DNA of 64,000 bases from Peteryoungia algae (GCF_030369675.1 NZ_CP128477.1:3552501-3616500), one strand, 5' to 3'; positions 29,708 to 38,389 are shown, counted from the first letter of the stretch. A program made the numbers and translations. Notes: generated by a model not told the origin, from the letters alone.

Positions 29708-31327
29708 ATGGTGAAAAACATGACTAACGCCTTTTCGCCTTTGGCGAGCCGTATGCCGCGCGTCGTGCGCGAGCATGAGGTGCTGCGTGTTGCCGGATGG
29801 ATACCGGGCGGCGATCCTGCCACCATTGGCAATACTGCGATCGGGGAAGTCCTCAGATGGGCACAGCGGCGCAGCGGCGGCCAGTTGCCGGCCGAGGCCT
29901 GGGAGCATAATTCCTTCGACTACCTTTCCGGCGGGCGGAACAGCAGCTGCGTGCGCCTCCAATCCGACGCATCCGATCTCTGGGCCATCCGCGCGGACGA
30001 CCCTGATAAGGCCGTCGCCGAACGAATATGGACGACCGAGGTGGTCGTTGGTCAGTTGCCCGACCAGCCCGCAAAGTTCAGCGCCCGATTGCTCGTCAGT
30101 ACGCCTGAAGCCGACTTGCAAATCGAACCGCACACGCCGGGTTTCATCCAGCAAGTCGTCGAGAATTGTAGGCTGATCAGCGGCAGCAAGCTGCTCTCTG
30201 TCGCGCCGGCGGTCCATGAGACTGAGGCAGATGCCGACGAACTGATCGACTATCTGATCGACCCGTCTCGGCAACTGCCCATCTTTGTCGTGACCTTGGG
30301 CGAGAACGGACAATTTAATCATCCGACGCTCGACACGGCGGCTCTGAGTCGCGCCGTGCTTGGCATCGGACATGTAGCCCTGCTCCACCCCGCGGCGACT
30401 TGGCGGCTGACCGAACGGTTCGGGAAGTTCAAATCGGTCTTCGGCGGCGCGGCGCGTGTCTATCTGCCCGGCTTTTCCGATGATGCCGACCCCTACATCC
30501 ATCGCCTCGTTCTCGCCAATCAGCTTGAGACGGCCGAGGGCGCCGCCCGGGCAACTAGCTGGATGCGGCAGCTGGCCGCGCAGGAGAGCATCCTGCGAGG
30601 GAAGCTCGGTCGCGATGTGCTGCCCTTCGCGGCGATCCGAGATGCCAGCCTGCAACTGCGCCAACAAAACCTGCGGAACCAGGATGCCAGTGCAAGCGAC
30701 CAGCTCGTCGCCGCAAACGACCGGATCGCTGCGCTTGAAACGCAAGTCGCTTCGCTCGGCTCGGAACAGGACTACTACATTTCGGAGTATGAGAAAGAGC
30801 GGGCACGAGCTGAACTCTCGGAATCTCAGGCGCAGAAATCCGCCTACCGCATTCAGCATCTGACAAACCAGATCAAGGCGAAGGGCGATGATCCCGATCA
30901 GGACATTGCCATTCCTGCAAGCTGGCAGGAGCTGCCCGCATGGTGTGATGAACAATTGGCAGGGCGACTGGTTCTGACACCGAACGCACATCGCGGGGCA
31001 CGGAATCCGGTATTCACAGATGTCGAGACAGCAGCGCAATGTCTGCTGTGGCTGGCGTCGGAATGTAGGGACCAACGCATCAATGGTGGGGGTGGATCGA
31101 TCAACAACGTGACGATCAAGGATGGCATCCAGAACGCCTCCTGTGGTGCGGACACCTACGAGTTCGACTGGAACGGCCGCAGGTTCTCAGCCGACTGGCA
31201 CATCAAGAATGGTGGAAACACCCGCGACCCGTCGCGATGCCTTCGCATCTATTACTGCTTTGATCCACAGGCGCAGCAAATCATTGTGTCCGACATGCCT
31301 GCGCATCGCCGAACAGGTGCGACATGA
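29708..31327 (+). CDS. Hypothetical coiled-coil protein next to the helicase-nuclease operon
   Basis: 539 residues, not recognised. Residues 1-310 form a globular region without clear motifs. Residues 320-390 are strongly heptad-like (ASDQLVAANDRIAALETQ and onward), a probable coiled coil. The last 90 residues form a compact domain rich in aromatic and Gly/Asn residues (DTYEFDWNGRRFSADWHIKN, ending near RIYYCFDPQAQQIIVSDMP). No signal peptide or membrane segments. Start: ATG at 29708 after AAGGTGG. It lies 200 bp past the SNF2 gene on the same strand, so it may have its own promoter. A role with the operon is conjecture. Confidence 0.65.
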   Translation: MVKNMTNAFSPLASRMPRVVREHEVLRVAGWIPGGDPATIGNTAIGEVLRWAQRRSGGQLPAEAWEHNSFDYLSGGRNSSCVRLQSDASDLWAIRADDPDKAVAERIWTTEVVVGQLPDQPAKFSARLLVSTPEADLQIEPHTPGFIQQVVENCRLISGSKLLSVAPAVHETEADADELIDYLIDPSRQLPIFVVTLGENGQFNHPTLDTAALSRAVLGIGHVALLHPAATWRLTERFGKFKSVFGGAARVYLPGFSDDADPYIHRLVLANQLETAEGAARATSWMRQLAAQESILRGKLGRDVLPFAAIRDASLQLRQQNLRNQDASASDQLVAANDRIAALETQVASLGSEQDYYISEYEKERARAELSESQAQKSAYRIQHLTNQIKAKGDDPDQDIAIPASWQELPAWCDEQLAGRLVLTPNAHRGARNPVFTDVETAAQCLLWLASECRDQRINGGGGSINNVTIKDGIQNASCGADTYEFDWNGRRFSADWHIKNGGNTRDPSRCLRIYYCFDPQAQQIIVSDMPAHRRTGAT

Positions 31328-31600
31328 GTGAGATCGGCATCACCGATGCTTGCGTGGAAAACTGACATTGCATTTGTCCAATCAGGATATGTCACCATAG
31401 TGTGAGTTTGCGACATTTATCGCGGTGGTGGCAGGCGGCGATCGGCGGCATTTTGGGTATTGCGCGGGAATCGCCAAGATGTTGTACGGGAGCCCCGAGC
31501 CGAAAGCACTCGCGATCTGGCACGGCTCGAACCTTGCCGAACCGGAAACGGATCGTAATCATATTTGACTAATAAGGTACATTTTACTGTCAGATATGAC
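31328..31600. other. Intergenic region between the coiled-coil gene and hipA
   Basis: 273 bp without a recognisable complete gene. A short open stretch (about 31480-31566, plus strand, beginning MLYGSPEPKALAIW) looks like debris. Near its right end TCATATTTGACTAAT (31559-31573) is 14/15 identical to a motif in front of hipB (33251-33265). No convincing terminator was found. Confidence 0.4.
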
Positions 31601-32833
31601 TTAGAGGTTGCGAGCTATTTCCATCTCACCGCCGACGAATGCAGCCTCGTAGTCCCGCGCCAGCGGGCCAGAGACGCCAACCTGCCTGAAGGCTTCCCGC
31701 CATCCGTCCGAAATGCGTTCCGCCATGTTCCGGATCGTCTCCCGTGCCTCGGCCTCGGGAATCTCGAAAAACTCGCAAGCTTCCAGAGCAAGTTTGACCG
31801 AGCGGTCATGGGCTCCCCCCTCAAGAATCGCCGTCTCGAGGTGCGGGTTGCGGTCCGGTGCGGGGTTCACGTCGAATACCGGCGACAAGCGCCACCGATC
31901 CGCCCCCACATAGAGAAAGCCGTGGTTCTTCAGGTGATCGTCCTTGTTGGACACGAGGATCGTGAAGATCAGACGCCGGTAGAGTTCCCGGAAATCGTCG
32001 GAAGGATCGGGTGAATAAGCCCGCATGAAATCGACGATCTCGGTATAGGAACCCAGCTCCGTTCCTGTCTTGCCGAGCGCAGTGCGCGCGGAGATGTAAG
32101 GAATCCGTGCAGCCCCACGCCGGTCGAACCGTTGGATCAGCGCAACCGGGAACGGCGTGTCCGCCAGTTCCAGCCGTGTGTCGGGCGTGCGGATACCGCA
32201 GGCCGCGGCCAGACGCAGCGTCGCGACCTCGACGCGCTCGATTGGCTGTTGATCGTGGACCGAGGTGAACTTCGCCAGCCACAGCACATCGCCGTCCCTG
32301 ACATTGGCTTTGGGGCGAGCGCCGCCGGAGCCGCCGGCACCGGCCAGCGCCTGCATTTCCTCGGGCGATATTTCTTTGCCCTGCTCATAGGCTCGCGCGA
32401 TCGCCGTGATGGCTGCGAGATCGACCAGACGCGGGACGGCGTCCACTGCCTTGCCGCGAATGACCTCACCCTTGTCATCCAGAAAGCGCAACGCACCTTG
32501 CCGGCAGGTATCATCGGAAAGCGTCAGATATTGGAATTCGTTGAGACCATTGCCATAGGCACGTTCGAGCAGCCTGCGTCCCCAGCTGTCCGGAGCCGCA
32601 TCGGCGAAAACGCCCGCCAAAGCGTCGCGCATGTTGCCGGGCTGCCCCGAAGTGTGGAATGGGCCGGCCTCGAGAGGGAAATCGGGCTGTATGGCGAAGG
32701 CGCGCGGGTTTTCGATCCATTCGGCGTCATAGGCGAAGGTCGAGAATTGGCGTGGCCCGGCATGGGTGAAACGCAATTGGCCCACCGATGCGCGGCCTTC
32801 GCCAAGCGCGACATGGGCGACGAAATCGGCCAT
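31601..32833 (-). CDS. hipA: HipA-like serine/threonine kinase toxin
   Basis: 410 residues of the HipA kinase family. Gly-rich loop AGAGGSGGARPKA (164-176); catalytic loop SNKDDHLKNHGFLY (295-308), matching the family's N-x-D-D-H-x-K-N; and Mg-binding SPVFDVNP (Asp 321). HipA kinases phosphorylate aminoacyl-tRNA synthetases or other targets and induce growth arrest or persistence. Its ATG overlaps the hipB stop (TGATG), the usual antitoxin-first operon. It appears intact; the actual target is unknown. Confidence 0.93.
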   Translation of the reverse strand: MADFVAHVALGEGRASVGQLRFTHAGPRQFSTFAYDAEWIENPRAFAIQPDFPLEAGPFHTSGQPGNMRDALAGVFADAAPDSWGRRLLERAYGNGLNEFQYLTLSDDTCRQGALRFLDDKGEVIRGKAVDAVPRLVDLAAITAIARAYEQGKEISPEEMQALAGAGGSGGARPKANVRDGDVLWLAKFTSVHDQQPIERVEVATLRLAAACGIRTPDTRLELADTPFPVALIQRFDRRGAARIPYISARTALGKTGTELGSYTEIVDFMRAYSPDPSDDFRELYRRLIFTILVSNKDDHLKNHGFLYVGADRWRLSPVFDVNPAPDRNPHLETAILEGGAHDRSVKLALEACEFFEIPEAEARETIRNMAERISDGWREAFRQVGVSGPLARDYEAAFVGGEMEIARNL

Positions 32834-33210
32834 CAGAAGGAGGCCCCGTCAGGGTCCACAACGTCCTGCCGATCCTGCGTCTCCTCCGTATGAGCCTTCT
32901 GCTTTTTCAGCCTTGCCGCGAAGGAGCGGCCCCTGCGCGGTCCGTGCTCCGCTGCCAGCGCCAGCCCCAGATCGTCCTTGCGGATATCGACCAGGTCAGC
33001 GAGCCGCTCCAGAAGACCGAGCACAACGAGAACGTCGGCAAGCGTTCCGATGGCGACACCGGGATCACCCCGTTCAAGGCGCGCGATGGAACTTGGCGAG
33101 GTTCCCGCACGCACGGCGAGATCCGCCACGGCAATACCACGCCGCAGCCGCGCTTTGCGGATATCCTGGCCCAGCCGTTCCAGTGCTGGCTTCGCCTTAG
33201 GAGAACCCAT
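32833..33210 (-). CDS. hipB: HipB-like XRE-family antitoxin
   Basis: About 125 residues. The HTH region runs from LGQDIRKARLRRGIAVADLA to TSPSSIARLERGDPGVAIGT, typical of HipB/XRE regulators, followed by a basic tail. It is expected to bind HipA and repress the hipBA promoter. I chose the ATG at 33210 (MGSPKAKPALERL). ATG 33219 and TTG 33234 are in frame but lie inside the putative operator, and no start has a strong ribosome-binding site. The stop overlaps the hipA start. Confidence 0.88.
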   Translation of the reverse strand: MGSPKAKPALERLGQDIRKARLRRGIAVADLAVRAGTSPSSIARLERGDPGVAIGTLADVLVVLGLLERLADLVDIRKDDLGLALAAEHGPRRGRSFAARLKKQKAHTEETQDRQDVVDPDGASF

Positions 33211-33220
33211 CTCAATCATC

Positions 33221-33260
33221 CATATATGATGCAAAACGCTGATAAACCGATCATATATGA
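33221..33260. promoter_or_regulatory. Probable HipB operators: two CATATATG palindromes
   Basis: The 8-bp palindrome CATATATG occurs twice, at 33221-33228 and 33252-33259. The second is extended to the perfect 10-mer TCATATATGA. Their 31-bp spacing is close to three helical turns, as expected for paired dimer sites on one DNA face. They lie directly at and upstream of the hipB start, where HipB-type antitoxins autorepress. Binding is inferred. Confidence 0.6.
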
Positions 33261-33383
33261 CTAATTAGCTCCAAGGTCAAGAATTTCAGTCGGTGCCTCC
33301 AAGATCACCATCGCCTCGTTTTGGCGATCTGCGACAGGCGGGGCGCGAACTGATGCGCCGATATTCTCGATTTCCTTAGCCAT
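33261..33383 (-). pseudogene. abiEii toxin remnant (5' stub only)
   Basis: Overlapping the abiEi stop by 8 bp, this frame begins MAKEIENIGASVRA, a characteristic AbiEii start. The next bases would continue the family sequence (RLSQIAKTR) if one extra C in a CCCC run (around 33344-33347) were removed. As written it ends after 40 codons, and even in the other frame it stops soon after KTR. The remaining roughly 250 residues, including the nucleotidyltransferase core, are missing. The type IV toxin is therefore lost, leaving an orphan antitoxin. Confidence 0.75.
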
Positions 33384-33981
33384 TGGCGGTCAGTGCCTCG
33401 AGATAGGGCCGAATGACCGTGGCGACCGATCCTCGTGCAGCCTGGCTGGCAATCTCGCTTGGCGTCGTCTTGCGCTGGCGCAGCGCTTCCTGAAGACCTT
33501 CGATCGCCACGGACAGGCCAATCTTGTTCCGATACCGGAAGCAATCGGCAATCGTCTTTGCGACGCCGAAAACCTTCACAGGCACCCTCTCGATAGGGTG
33601 GGTCTCAACCCCCTCGGTCAGGAGACGATCTGTGAAACGTACCAGCCTAATGGGTGTGCCTTCGGGTTTCGGAGACCAGTCCTTCTGGCCCACGGCGAGC
33701 CAAACTTTCCTGGGCAGCTGATCGGTCAGCCCGTGGAACGCCAGGGCAGAAACGAGGCAAACGACGCCCTTGGGAATCCGTTTGGCCGTCTCTGCAAGAC
33801 TATGGTGAACGTCGAGGGGCGCGTCGGAAAGTTGATAAAGTCCGCGCGCGAGTCGAAGCACCTCGCCGTCCCGTTCCATCCGGCTCATGGTGGCGGCCGT
33901 TACGCCCGCCTCGCGCAGCTCTGCCAGGCGCGAAATGCCGCGCGCGGTCAGCACGGTATGGGCAATCTGGCGTTGGGACAT
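33376..33981 (-). CDS. AbiEi-type antitoxin (type IV toxin-antitoxin)
   Basis: About 201 residues. An N-terminal winged helix (ISRLAELREAGVTAATMSRM, then RLARGLYQLSD) is followed by the AbiEi core (GVVCLVSALAFHGLTDQLP, VKVFGVAKTIADCFRYRNKIG, EALRQRKTTPSEI). AbiEi proteins are transcriptional autorepressors and antitoxins to the AbiEii nucleotidyltransferase. I chose ATG 33981 (MSQRQIAH); a GTG at 33993 is also possible. The toxin gene that should follow is only a stub, so this protein probably persists as a regulator or as debris. Confidence 0.88.
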   Translation of the reverse strand: MSQRQIAHTVLTARGISRLAELREAGVTAATMSRMERDGEVLRLARGLYQLSDAPLDVHHSLAETAKRIPKGVVCLVSALAFHGLTDQLPRKVWLAVGQKDWSPKPEGTPIRLVRFTDRLLTEGVETHPIERVPVKVFGVAKTIADCFRYRNKIGLSVAIEGLQEALRQRKTTPSEIASQAARGSVATVIRPYLEALTANG

Positions 33982-34002
33982 GGATGACGGCACGATACGG
34001 AA

Positions 34003-34031
34003 CCTCGGAGAAAAGGACCTCTTATCCGAGG
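34003..34031. promoter_or_regulatory. Inverted repeat upstream of abiEi, possible autoregulatory site
   Basis: CCTCGGA (34003-34009) and TCCGAGG (34025-34031) form a 7-bp inverted repeat about 20 bp upstream of the abiEi start. AbiEi proteins are known to bind inverted repeats in their own promoters. The arms are short and promoter hexamers are not clear, so this is a weak call. From 34032 to about 34270 I see no gene, only a GGGGAA/TTCCCC hairpin near 34170-34190. Confidence 0.35.
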
Positions 34032-34274
34032 AATTGTATCAATCTGCGTGGATGAAGAAAGGTGCCAGGTAGAAGAGGCTGCCGCTCTACGAAACGCGTT
34101 CGCCTCAAACGGACCCCTGAGCCAACAGCGACGACTGCTCAACAGGTCACCTTGTACATCCGCACCGGGAGGGGAAAGCCTTCCCCTGCGCCCGAGCCCG
34201 CTGGTCTCGACCGACCCCTTCTGCAGGGCGGCTGCCCCGCAACGCCCCGCTGAGAGTGAGAGAGTGGACTTGTT

Positions 34275-34326
34275 TCCCGTGACGGGTTGAAGGTTGGAGA
34301 AGAGGTCTCCGGCGCCCGTCATGGAG
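34275..34326 (+). ncRNA. Structured 5' leader RNA of the DUF932 gene (copy A)
   Basis: Outer stem: TCCCGTGACGGG (34275-34286) pairs with CCCGTCATGGAG (34315-34326), with wobble pairs and one mismatch. Inner hairpin: GGAGA (34296-34300), loop AGAGG, TCTCC (34306-34310). A homologous leader precedes the ParB-like gene (35643-35695), with the same layout and compensatory changes in the inner stem. The 3' arm ends 9 bp before the DUF932 start and includes its GGAG ribosome-binding site, so control of translation is plausible. Confidence 0.6.
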
Positions 34327-34335
34327 ATTGGTCCC

Positions 34336-35529
34336 ATGAATATGCAGGTCCTCGATGCGCGCCGTGACACCAGCGGCGGTTACAAGGTCGATGTCGGCCG
34401 TGGCGAGCGGGTCGGCCGCGTCTCGTCAGAGTGGTTCTCGCGTCCGGCCGACGAGCGCTACCTGTCTCTGTCCGAGTTGGCCCGCACTGCCCGCGACCGC
34501 ACCGAACGCAGCCGGACGCGGGTGGTGGAGAGTGCGCTCGTCCATGTCGAGGCGAACCGCAACGACCCGGAGCGGCTGGCCCTCATCCTGCCGGGCACGG
34601 ATACGCCAGTCGCGCCGACGCACTGGTCCTTCGGACAACTCGCCAGCCTGGTCGGAGCGCCCGCAGCCTATCTGCGCCAGCTCCCGGCCGCCCTCGCTGG
34701 CATCAACCTGCAATATGGCCTGACCTCCAATCGGGCCGAGCAGATCAAGACGCTCGAAACCGATACTGGGCGTGTCGAACTGCGCGCCGTCACTGGCCCG
34801 GACTATGGCCGCATCTACGATCACGAACTGGTCGAGGCGGTGCAGCGCATTGCCGGCAACGGCACGGGCGACACCCGCTGGAAGGTGCCGGGCGTGCTCG
34901 ACTGGTCGACCGGAATCTACAATCCGCGCGTCGACATCACCAAGGATACGACCACGCTCTATGCCTCCGACCGCGACGTCTTCCTGTTCCTGGTCGACGA
35001 CCTGAATCCGATTGAGGCCGGCCGACTGCCGGACGGATCGCCCGACCTCTATTTCCGCGGCTTCTATTGCTGGAATTCCGAAGTCGGCGCCAAGACGCTC
35101 GGCATGGCGAGCTTCTATCTGCGCGCGGTCTGCCAGAATCGCAATTTGTGGGGCGTGGAGGATTTCGAGGAAATCACCATCCGCCACTCCAAATATGCGG
35201 CCAACCGCTTCGCGCATGAGGCAGCCCCGGCGCTGCTGAACTTCGCCAACTCCTCGCCCCTGCCGTTCGTCAACGGCATCAAGGCCGCCCGCGAGCGGAT
35301 CGTCGCCAGAACGGACGAAGACCGCACCGACTTCCTGCGTCGGCGGGGCTTCTCCAAGGCCGAGACCGGCAAGATCATCGACAGGGTGCTGGCGGAGGAA
35401 GGCCGTCCTCCGGAGTCCATCTTCGATTTCGTGCAGGGCATCACTGCCGTCGCGCGCGACAAGCCGCATCAGGACGCCCGCCTCGACATGGAGGGTAAGG
35501 CCAAGAAGCTGCTCGATCGAGCTGCCTGA
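34336..35529 (+). CDS. DUF932 domain-containing protein
   Basis: 397 residues of DUF932, a family of unknown function common on plasmids, phages and integrative elements. Family-like stretches include APTHWSFGQLASLVGAPAAY, NLQYGLTSNRAEQIKTL, DYGRIYDHELVEAVQRIAG and YFRGFYCWNSEVGAKTLGMA. Start: ATG 34336 with GGAG upstream; an earlier in-frame start at 34294 lies inside the leader structure and is unlikely. Followed by a hairpin-rich spacer and a ParB-like gene, the usual order in rhizobial and sphingomonad integrative elements. Function is not known. Confidence 0.85.
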   Translation: MNMQVLDARRDTSGGYKVDVGRGERVGRVSSEWFSRPADERYLSLSELARTARDRTERSRTRVVESALVHVEANRNDPERLALILPGTDTPVAPTHWSFGQLASLVGAPAAYLRQLPAALAGINLQYGLTSNRAEQIKTLETDTGRVELRAVTGPDYGRIYDHELVEAVQRIAGNGTGDTRWKVPGVLDWSTGIYNPRVDITKDTTTLYASDRDVFLFLVDDLNPIEAGRLPDGSPDLYFRGFYCWNSEVGAKTLGMASFYLRAVCQNRNLWGVEDFEEITIRHSKYAANRFAHEAAPALLNFANSSPLPFVNGIKAARERIVARTDEDRTDFLRRRGFSKAETGKIIDRVLAEEGRPPESIFDFVQGITAVARDKPHQDARLDMEGKAKKLLDRAA

Positions 35530-35642
35530 TTTCCGCGAAGCCGGGGATGCGGTTGTCCGTGTCTCCGGCTTTGCGCTTCCGTGCCTTTCTGGTTTGCCGG
35601 TCCGTGGCGCTGCCCCCTTTAGAGGAAGAGGGCGGCGCTTCG

Positions 35643-35695
35643 CTCCGTGACGGGTTGGAGGTTGAGAGAGAATCTCTCGGCCGCCCGTCGCGGAG
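35643..35695 (+). ncRNA. Structured 5' leader RNA of the ParB-like gene (copy B)
   Basis: Homologous to the leader at 34275-34326. Outer stem CTCCGTGACGGG (35643-35654) pairs with CCCGTCGCGGAG (35684-35695), 12 pairs with one G-T wobble. Inner hairpin GAGAG (35664-35668), loop AGAAT, CTCTC (35674-35678). Aligned to copy A, four of five inner pairs change compensatorily (G-C to A-T or the reverse), and the linkers TTGAAGGTT/TTGGAGGTT are conserved. It ends 9 bp before the ATG of the ParB-like gene. Confidence 0.62.
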
Positions 35696-35704
35696 TAATC
35701 CCCG

Positions 35705-37845
35705 ATGGCTACTGCTGTTCAGAAGATCATCCTGTCGTCCTCGCGCGACATCCCCTTCAACAAGCTGGTGCTCAGCCAGTCCAACGTCCGGCGGGTGAAG
35801 GCCGGCGTCTCGATCGAGGACCTGGCGGCCTCGATCGCCCGGCGCGGCCTGATCCAGAGCCTCAGCGTCTTCCCCGTCGTTGACGCCGAAGGCAACGAGA
35901 CCGGCATGTTCGAGGTGCCCGCCGGCGGCCGCCGCTTCCGCGCACTCGAATTGCTGGTGAAGCAGAAGCGTCTCGCCAAGGTCGCACCCGTGCCCTGCGT
36001 GGTCCGCGATCGCGACGGCGTCATCCTTCCCGAGGAAGTGTCGCTCGCCGAGAACATCGAGCGCGCGCCGCTCCATCCGCTCGATCAATTCCGCGCCTTC
36101 CACGACATGCTGACCAAGGGCATGACCGAGGAGGAGATCGCCGCGGCGTTCTTCGTGCCCGTCAACGTGGTCAAGCAGCGGCTGCGCCTCGCGACCGTCT
36201 CACCGGTCCTCCACGACGTCTATGCCGACGACGGCATGACGCTGGAGCAGCTCATGGCCTTCACGGTCTCCCAAGACCACGAGCGTCAGACCCAGGTCTG
36301 GGACGCGATCAAGGACGCCTGGTCGAAGGAGCCCTATCAGATCCGGCGCATGCTGACCGAGACCACGGTGCGCGCGTCCGACAAGCGTGCCGTCTTCCTC
36401 GGCATCGAAGCCTATGAGGCGGCTGGCGGCACCGTCATGCGCGACCTCTTCCAGGCCGATGATGGCGGCTGGCTGCAGGACGTGGGGCTTCTCGATCGCC
36501 TCGTCGCCGACAAGCTGAAGGCCGAGGCTGAGGTGATCGCCGCCGAGGGCTGGAAGTGGATCGAGGTCGCGGTCAGCTTCCCCTACGACGCCGTTCGCGG
36601 CCTCCACGAAGTCTCCGGCACGCCGATCGATCTATCGGCGGAGGAACAGGCGACCATCAAGGCGCTCACCGCCGAGCAGGTCAGGCTCGAAGCGGAATAT
36701 CAGGACGCCGACGAACTGCCCGACGAGGTCGACGAGCGTGTGGGCGAGATCGAGACGGCTCTGGCGGCGTTCGACGATCGCCCGGAGCACTTCGACCCGA
36801 CCGACATCGCCATCGCCGGCGTGTTCGTCAGCATCGACGCCAACGGGTCGCTTTCGGTCGATCGCGGCTTCGTTCGGCCCGAGGATGTGCCTCAGGTCCG
36901 GACCGATGGTGAGGAAGGATCGGAGAAGGAGATCGAATCCGATGGCACCGCGAGCCCGTCGGTGCAGCGCGCCGTCATCACATCGGCGGCCAGCCTGTCG
37001 AACCGGAGGACGATGAGGACGACAGCATCAAGCCGTTGCCCGAACGCCTTGTGATCGAGCTGACCGCCTACCGCACCCTCGCGTTGCGCAACGCGGTGGC
37101 GGAGAATCCGCACATCGCCATGACGGCGCTTCTCCACAAGCTAGTCTCGGACAACTTCATGACCCGCATGTACACGGGCGCCATGGAAGCGGGGGTGAAA
37201 CACATCTTCTTCCCGGTTCAGGACGAGACTCTGAAGGACAGCCCCTCCGCGCGGGCTGTGCAGGAGCGTCACGACGCCTGGGCCGCCGACATCCCGAAGG
37301 ACGACGACGCCCTCTGGGACTGGCTCGCTGGTCTCGACGATGCCAGCCGCATGGCGCTACTGGCGCATTGCGTCAGCTATGGGGTCAACGCGCTCTATGA
37401 GCGGCCGAACCCGCACAGTGCGGGCGGCATGTCGCAGCATACGCTCGATATGAGGCTCGCGCAGGCCGACCGGCTGACGCGGGCGACCGGGCTCGACTTG
37501 GTCGAAGCCGGCTGGCGTCCGACCTTCGGGAACTACCTCAACCGTGTCACCAAGCCGCGCATCCTCGAAGCCGTCCGCGAAGGCGCCGGCGAACGGGCAG
37601 CACAGCTCATCGACCATATGAAAAAGGGCGACATGGCCAAGGAGGCCGAGCGTCTCCTGGCCGACAGCGGCTGGCTGCCCGAGCCGCTTCGACTTGCCGG
37701 TGTCGACGGTGATCCGGCACCGGACGCGGACGGCGATGGCAAAACCGAGGGCGCCGAGCTGCCCGACTTCCTCAGCGCCGACGAAGAAACGGAATCGCCG
37801 GCCGATGGCGAAGGCGACGAGCGTCACCTCATCGCCGCCGAATGA
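35705..37845 (+). pseudogene. ParB/RepB/Spo0J-like protein gene, split by a frameshift
   Basis: The first 420 residues show the ParB N-terminal fold (VPAGGRRFRALELLV, LAENIERAPLHPLDQFRAF, then an HTH around EEEIAAAFFVPVNVVKQRLRLA). The frame then runs out at 37054. The natural continuation lies in the next frame: removing a 1-nt deletion near 36980 (GTCATCACATCGG) would give an acidic linker (GGQPVEPEDDEDD) and the C-terminal region PERLVIELTAYRTLALRNAV to 37845, about 713 residues in all. Such long ParB-like proteins follow DUF932 genes in integrative elements. The lesion could be real or a sequencing error. As written, only two halves could be made. Confidence 0.8.
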
Positions 37846-37898
37846 GCGGCTCGCGGGGCGGCTTCGGCCGCTCCGCACCTTCCAATTCCAACTACTCC

Positions 37899-37925
37899 GA
37901 GCCCGGCCCTGCTCCGGGCTCTTTT
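37899..37925 (+). terminator. Rho-independent terminator after the ParB-like gene
   Basis: GAGCCCGG (37899-37906) and CCGGGCTC (37914-37921) form an 8-bp GC-rich stem with a 7-nt loop, followed by TTTT. It separates the ParB-like gene from the next small gene. Confidence 0.8.
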
Positions 37926-37942
37926 CGTTTCAGGAGCCTGAT

Positions 37943-38344
37943 ATGGCCGAATATCTCACCCGCTTCTCCTGCCTGCTCGACGTCGGCTCGGTCGCCAATG
38001 TCGCGCGGGCGTTCGACATCTACACCGCGCTGATGGCCGAGAACGGTCGCGAGGACCCGCCCGCCGAGCCATTCCTGCTCTCGCTCACGCCCGAGCATGG
38101 CGCGACACGCCTCTGGCTTCGCGACCCCGGCACCGCCGATCCGCAATTGCTGGTCACCTTCGTCACCCGTTGCGCGGAGACATTCGCCCTCACCGGCACC
38201 TGGGGCTTTCAGTGGGCCGGCGTCGCCTCGGACCCTGTCATCGACGGCTTCTCCGGCGGCGCCCATCTGCTCGATCTCTCCACCGGCCGCACGATCGAGT
38301 GGATCAGCACCGGCCGGTGGCTAGCTGAGGGAGCTGTGCGATGA
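37943..38344 (+). CDS. Hypothetical protein of an integrative-element cluster
   Basis: 133 residues beginning MAEYLTRFSCLLDVGS, with a CAGGAGCC ribosome-binding site before ATG 37943. I do not recognise a domain; it looks soluble and acidic. Proteins of this kind, of unknown function, commonly sit between ParB-like and methylase genes in rhizobial integrative elements. It has its own terminator downstream (38360-38389). Confidence 0.7.
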   Translation: MAEYLTRFSCLLDVGSVANVARAFDIYTALMAENGREDPPAEPFLLSLTPEHGATRLWLRDPGTADPQLLVTFVTRCAETFALTGTWGFQWAGVASDPVIDGFSGGAHLLDLSTGRTIEWISTGRWLAEGAVR

Positions 38345-38359
38345 TTCCCGACCATGCGC

Positions 38360-38389
38360 GCGCCCGGCCTCACGGTCGGGCGCTTTTTT
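38360..38389 (+). terminator. Rho-independent terminator
   Basis: GCGCCCGGCC (38360-38369), loop TCAC, GGTCGGGCGC (38374-38383): a 10-bp stem with one G-T pair, followed by six T. It lies just past the stop of the 133-residue gene. Confidence 0.85.

Larger units (their letters stand above)
31559..33265. repeat. Short imperfect direct repeat bracketing hipBA
   Basis: TCATATTTGACTAAT at 31559-31573 and TCATATATGACTAAT at 33251-33265 differ at one of 15 positions and lie just outside the two ends of hipBA. A weaker copy, TCAGATATGACTTA, spans the hipA stop (31590-31603). They may be operator half-sites for HipB or traces of insertion of the toxin-antitoxin module. The sequence alone does not decide. 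Confidence 0.4.
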
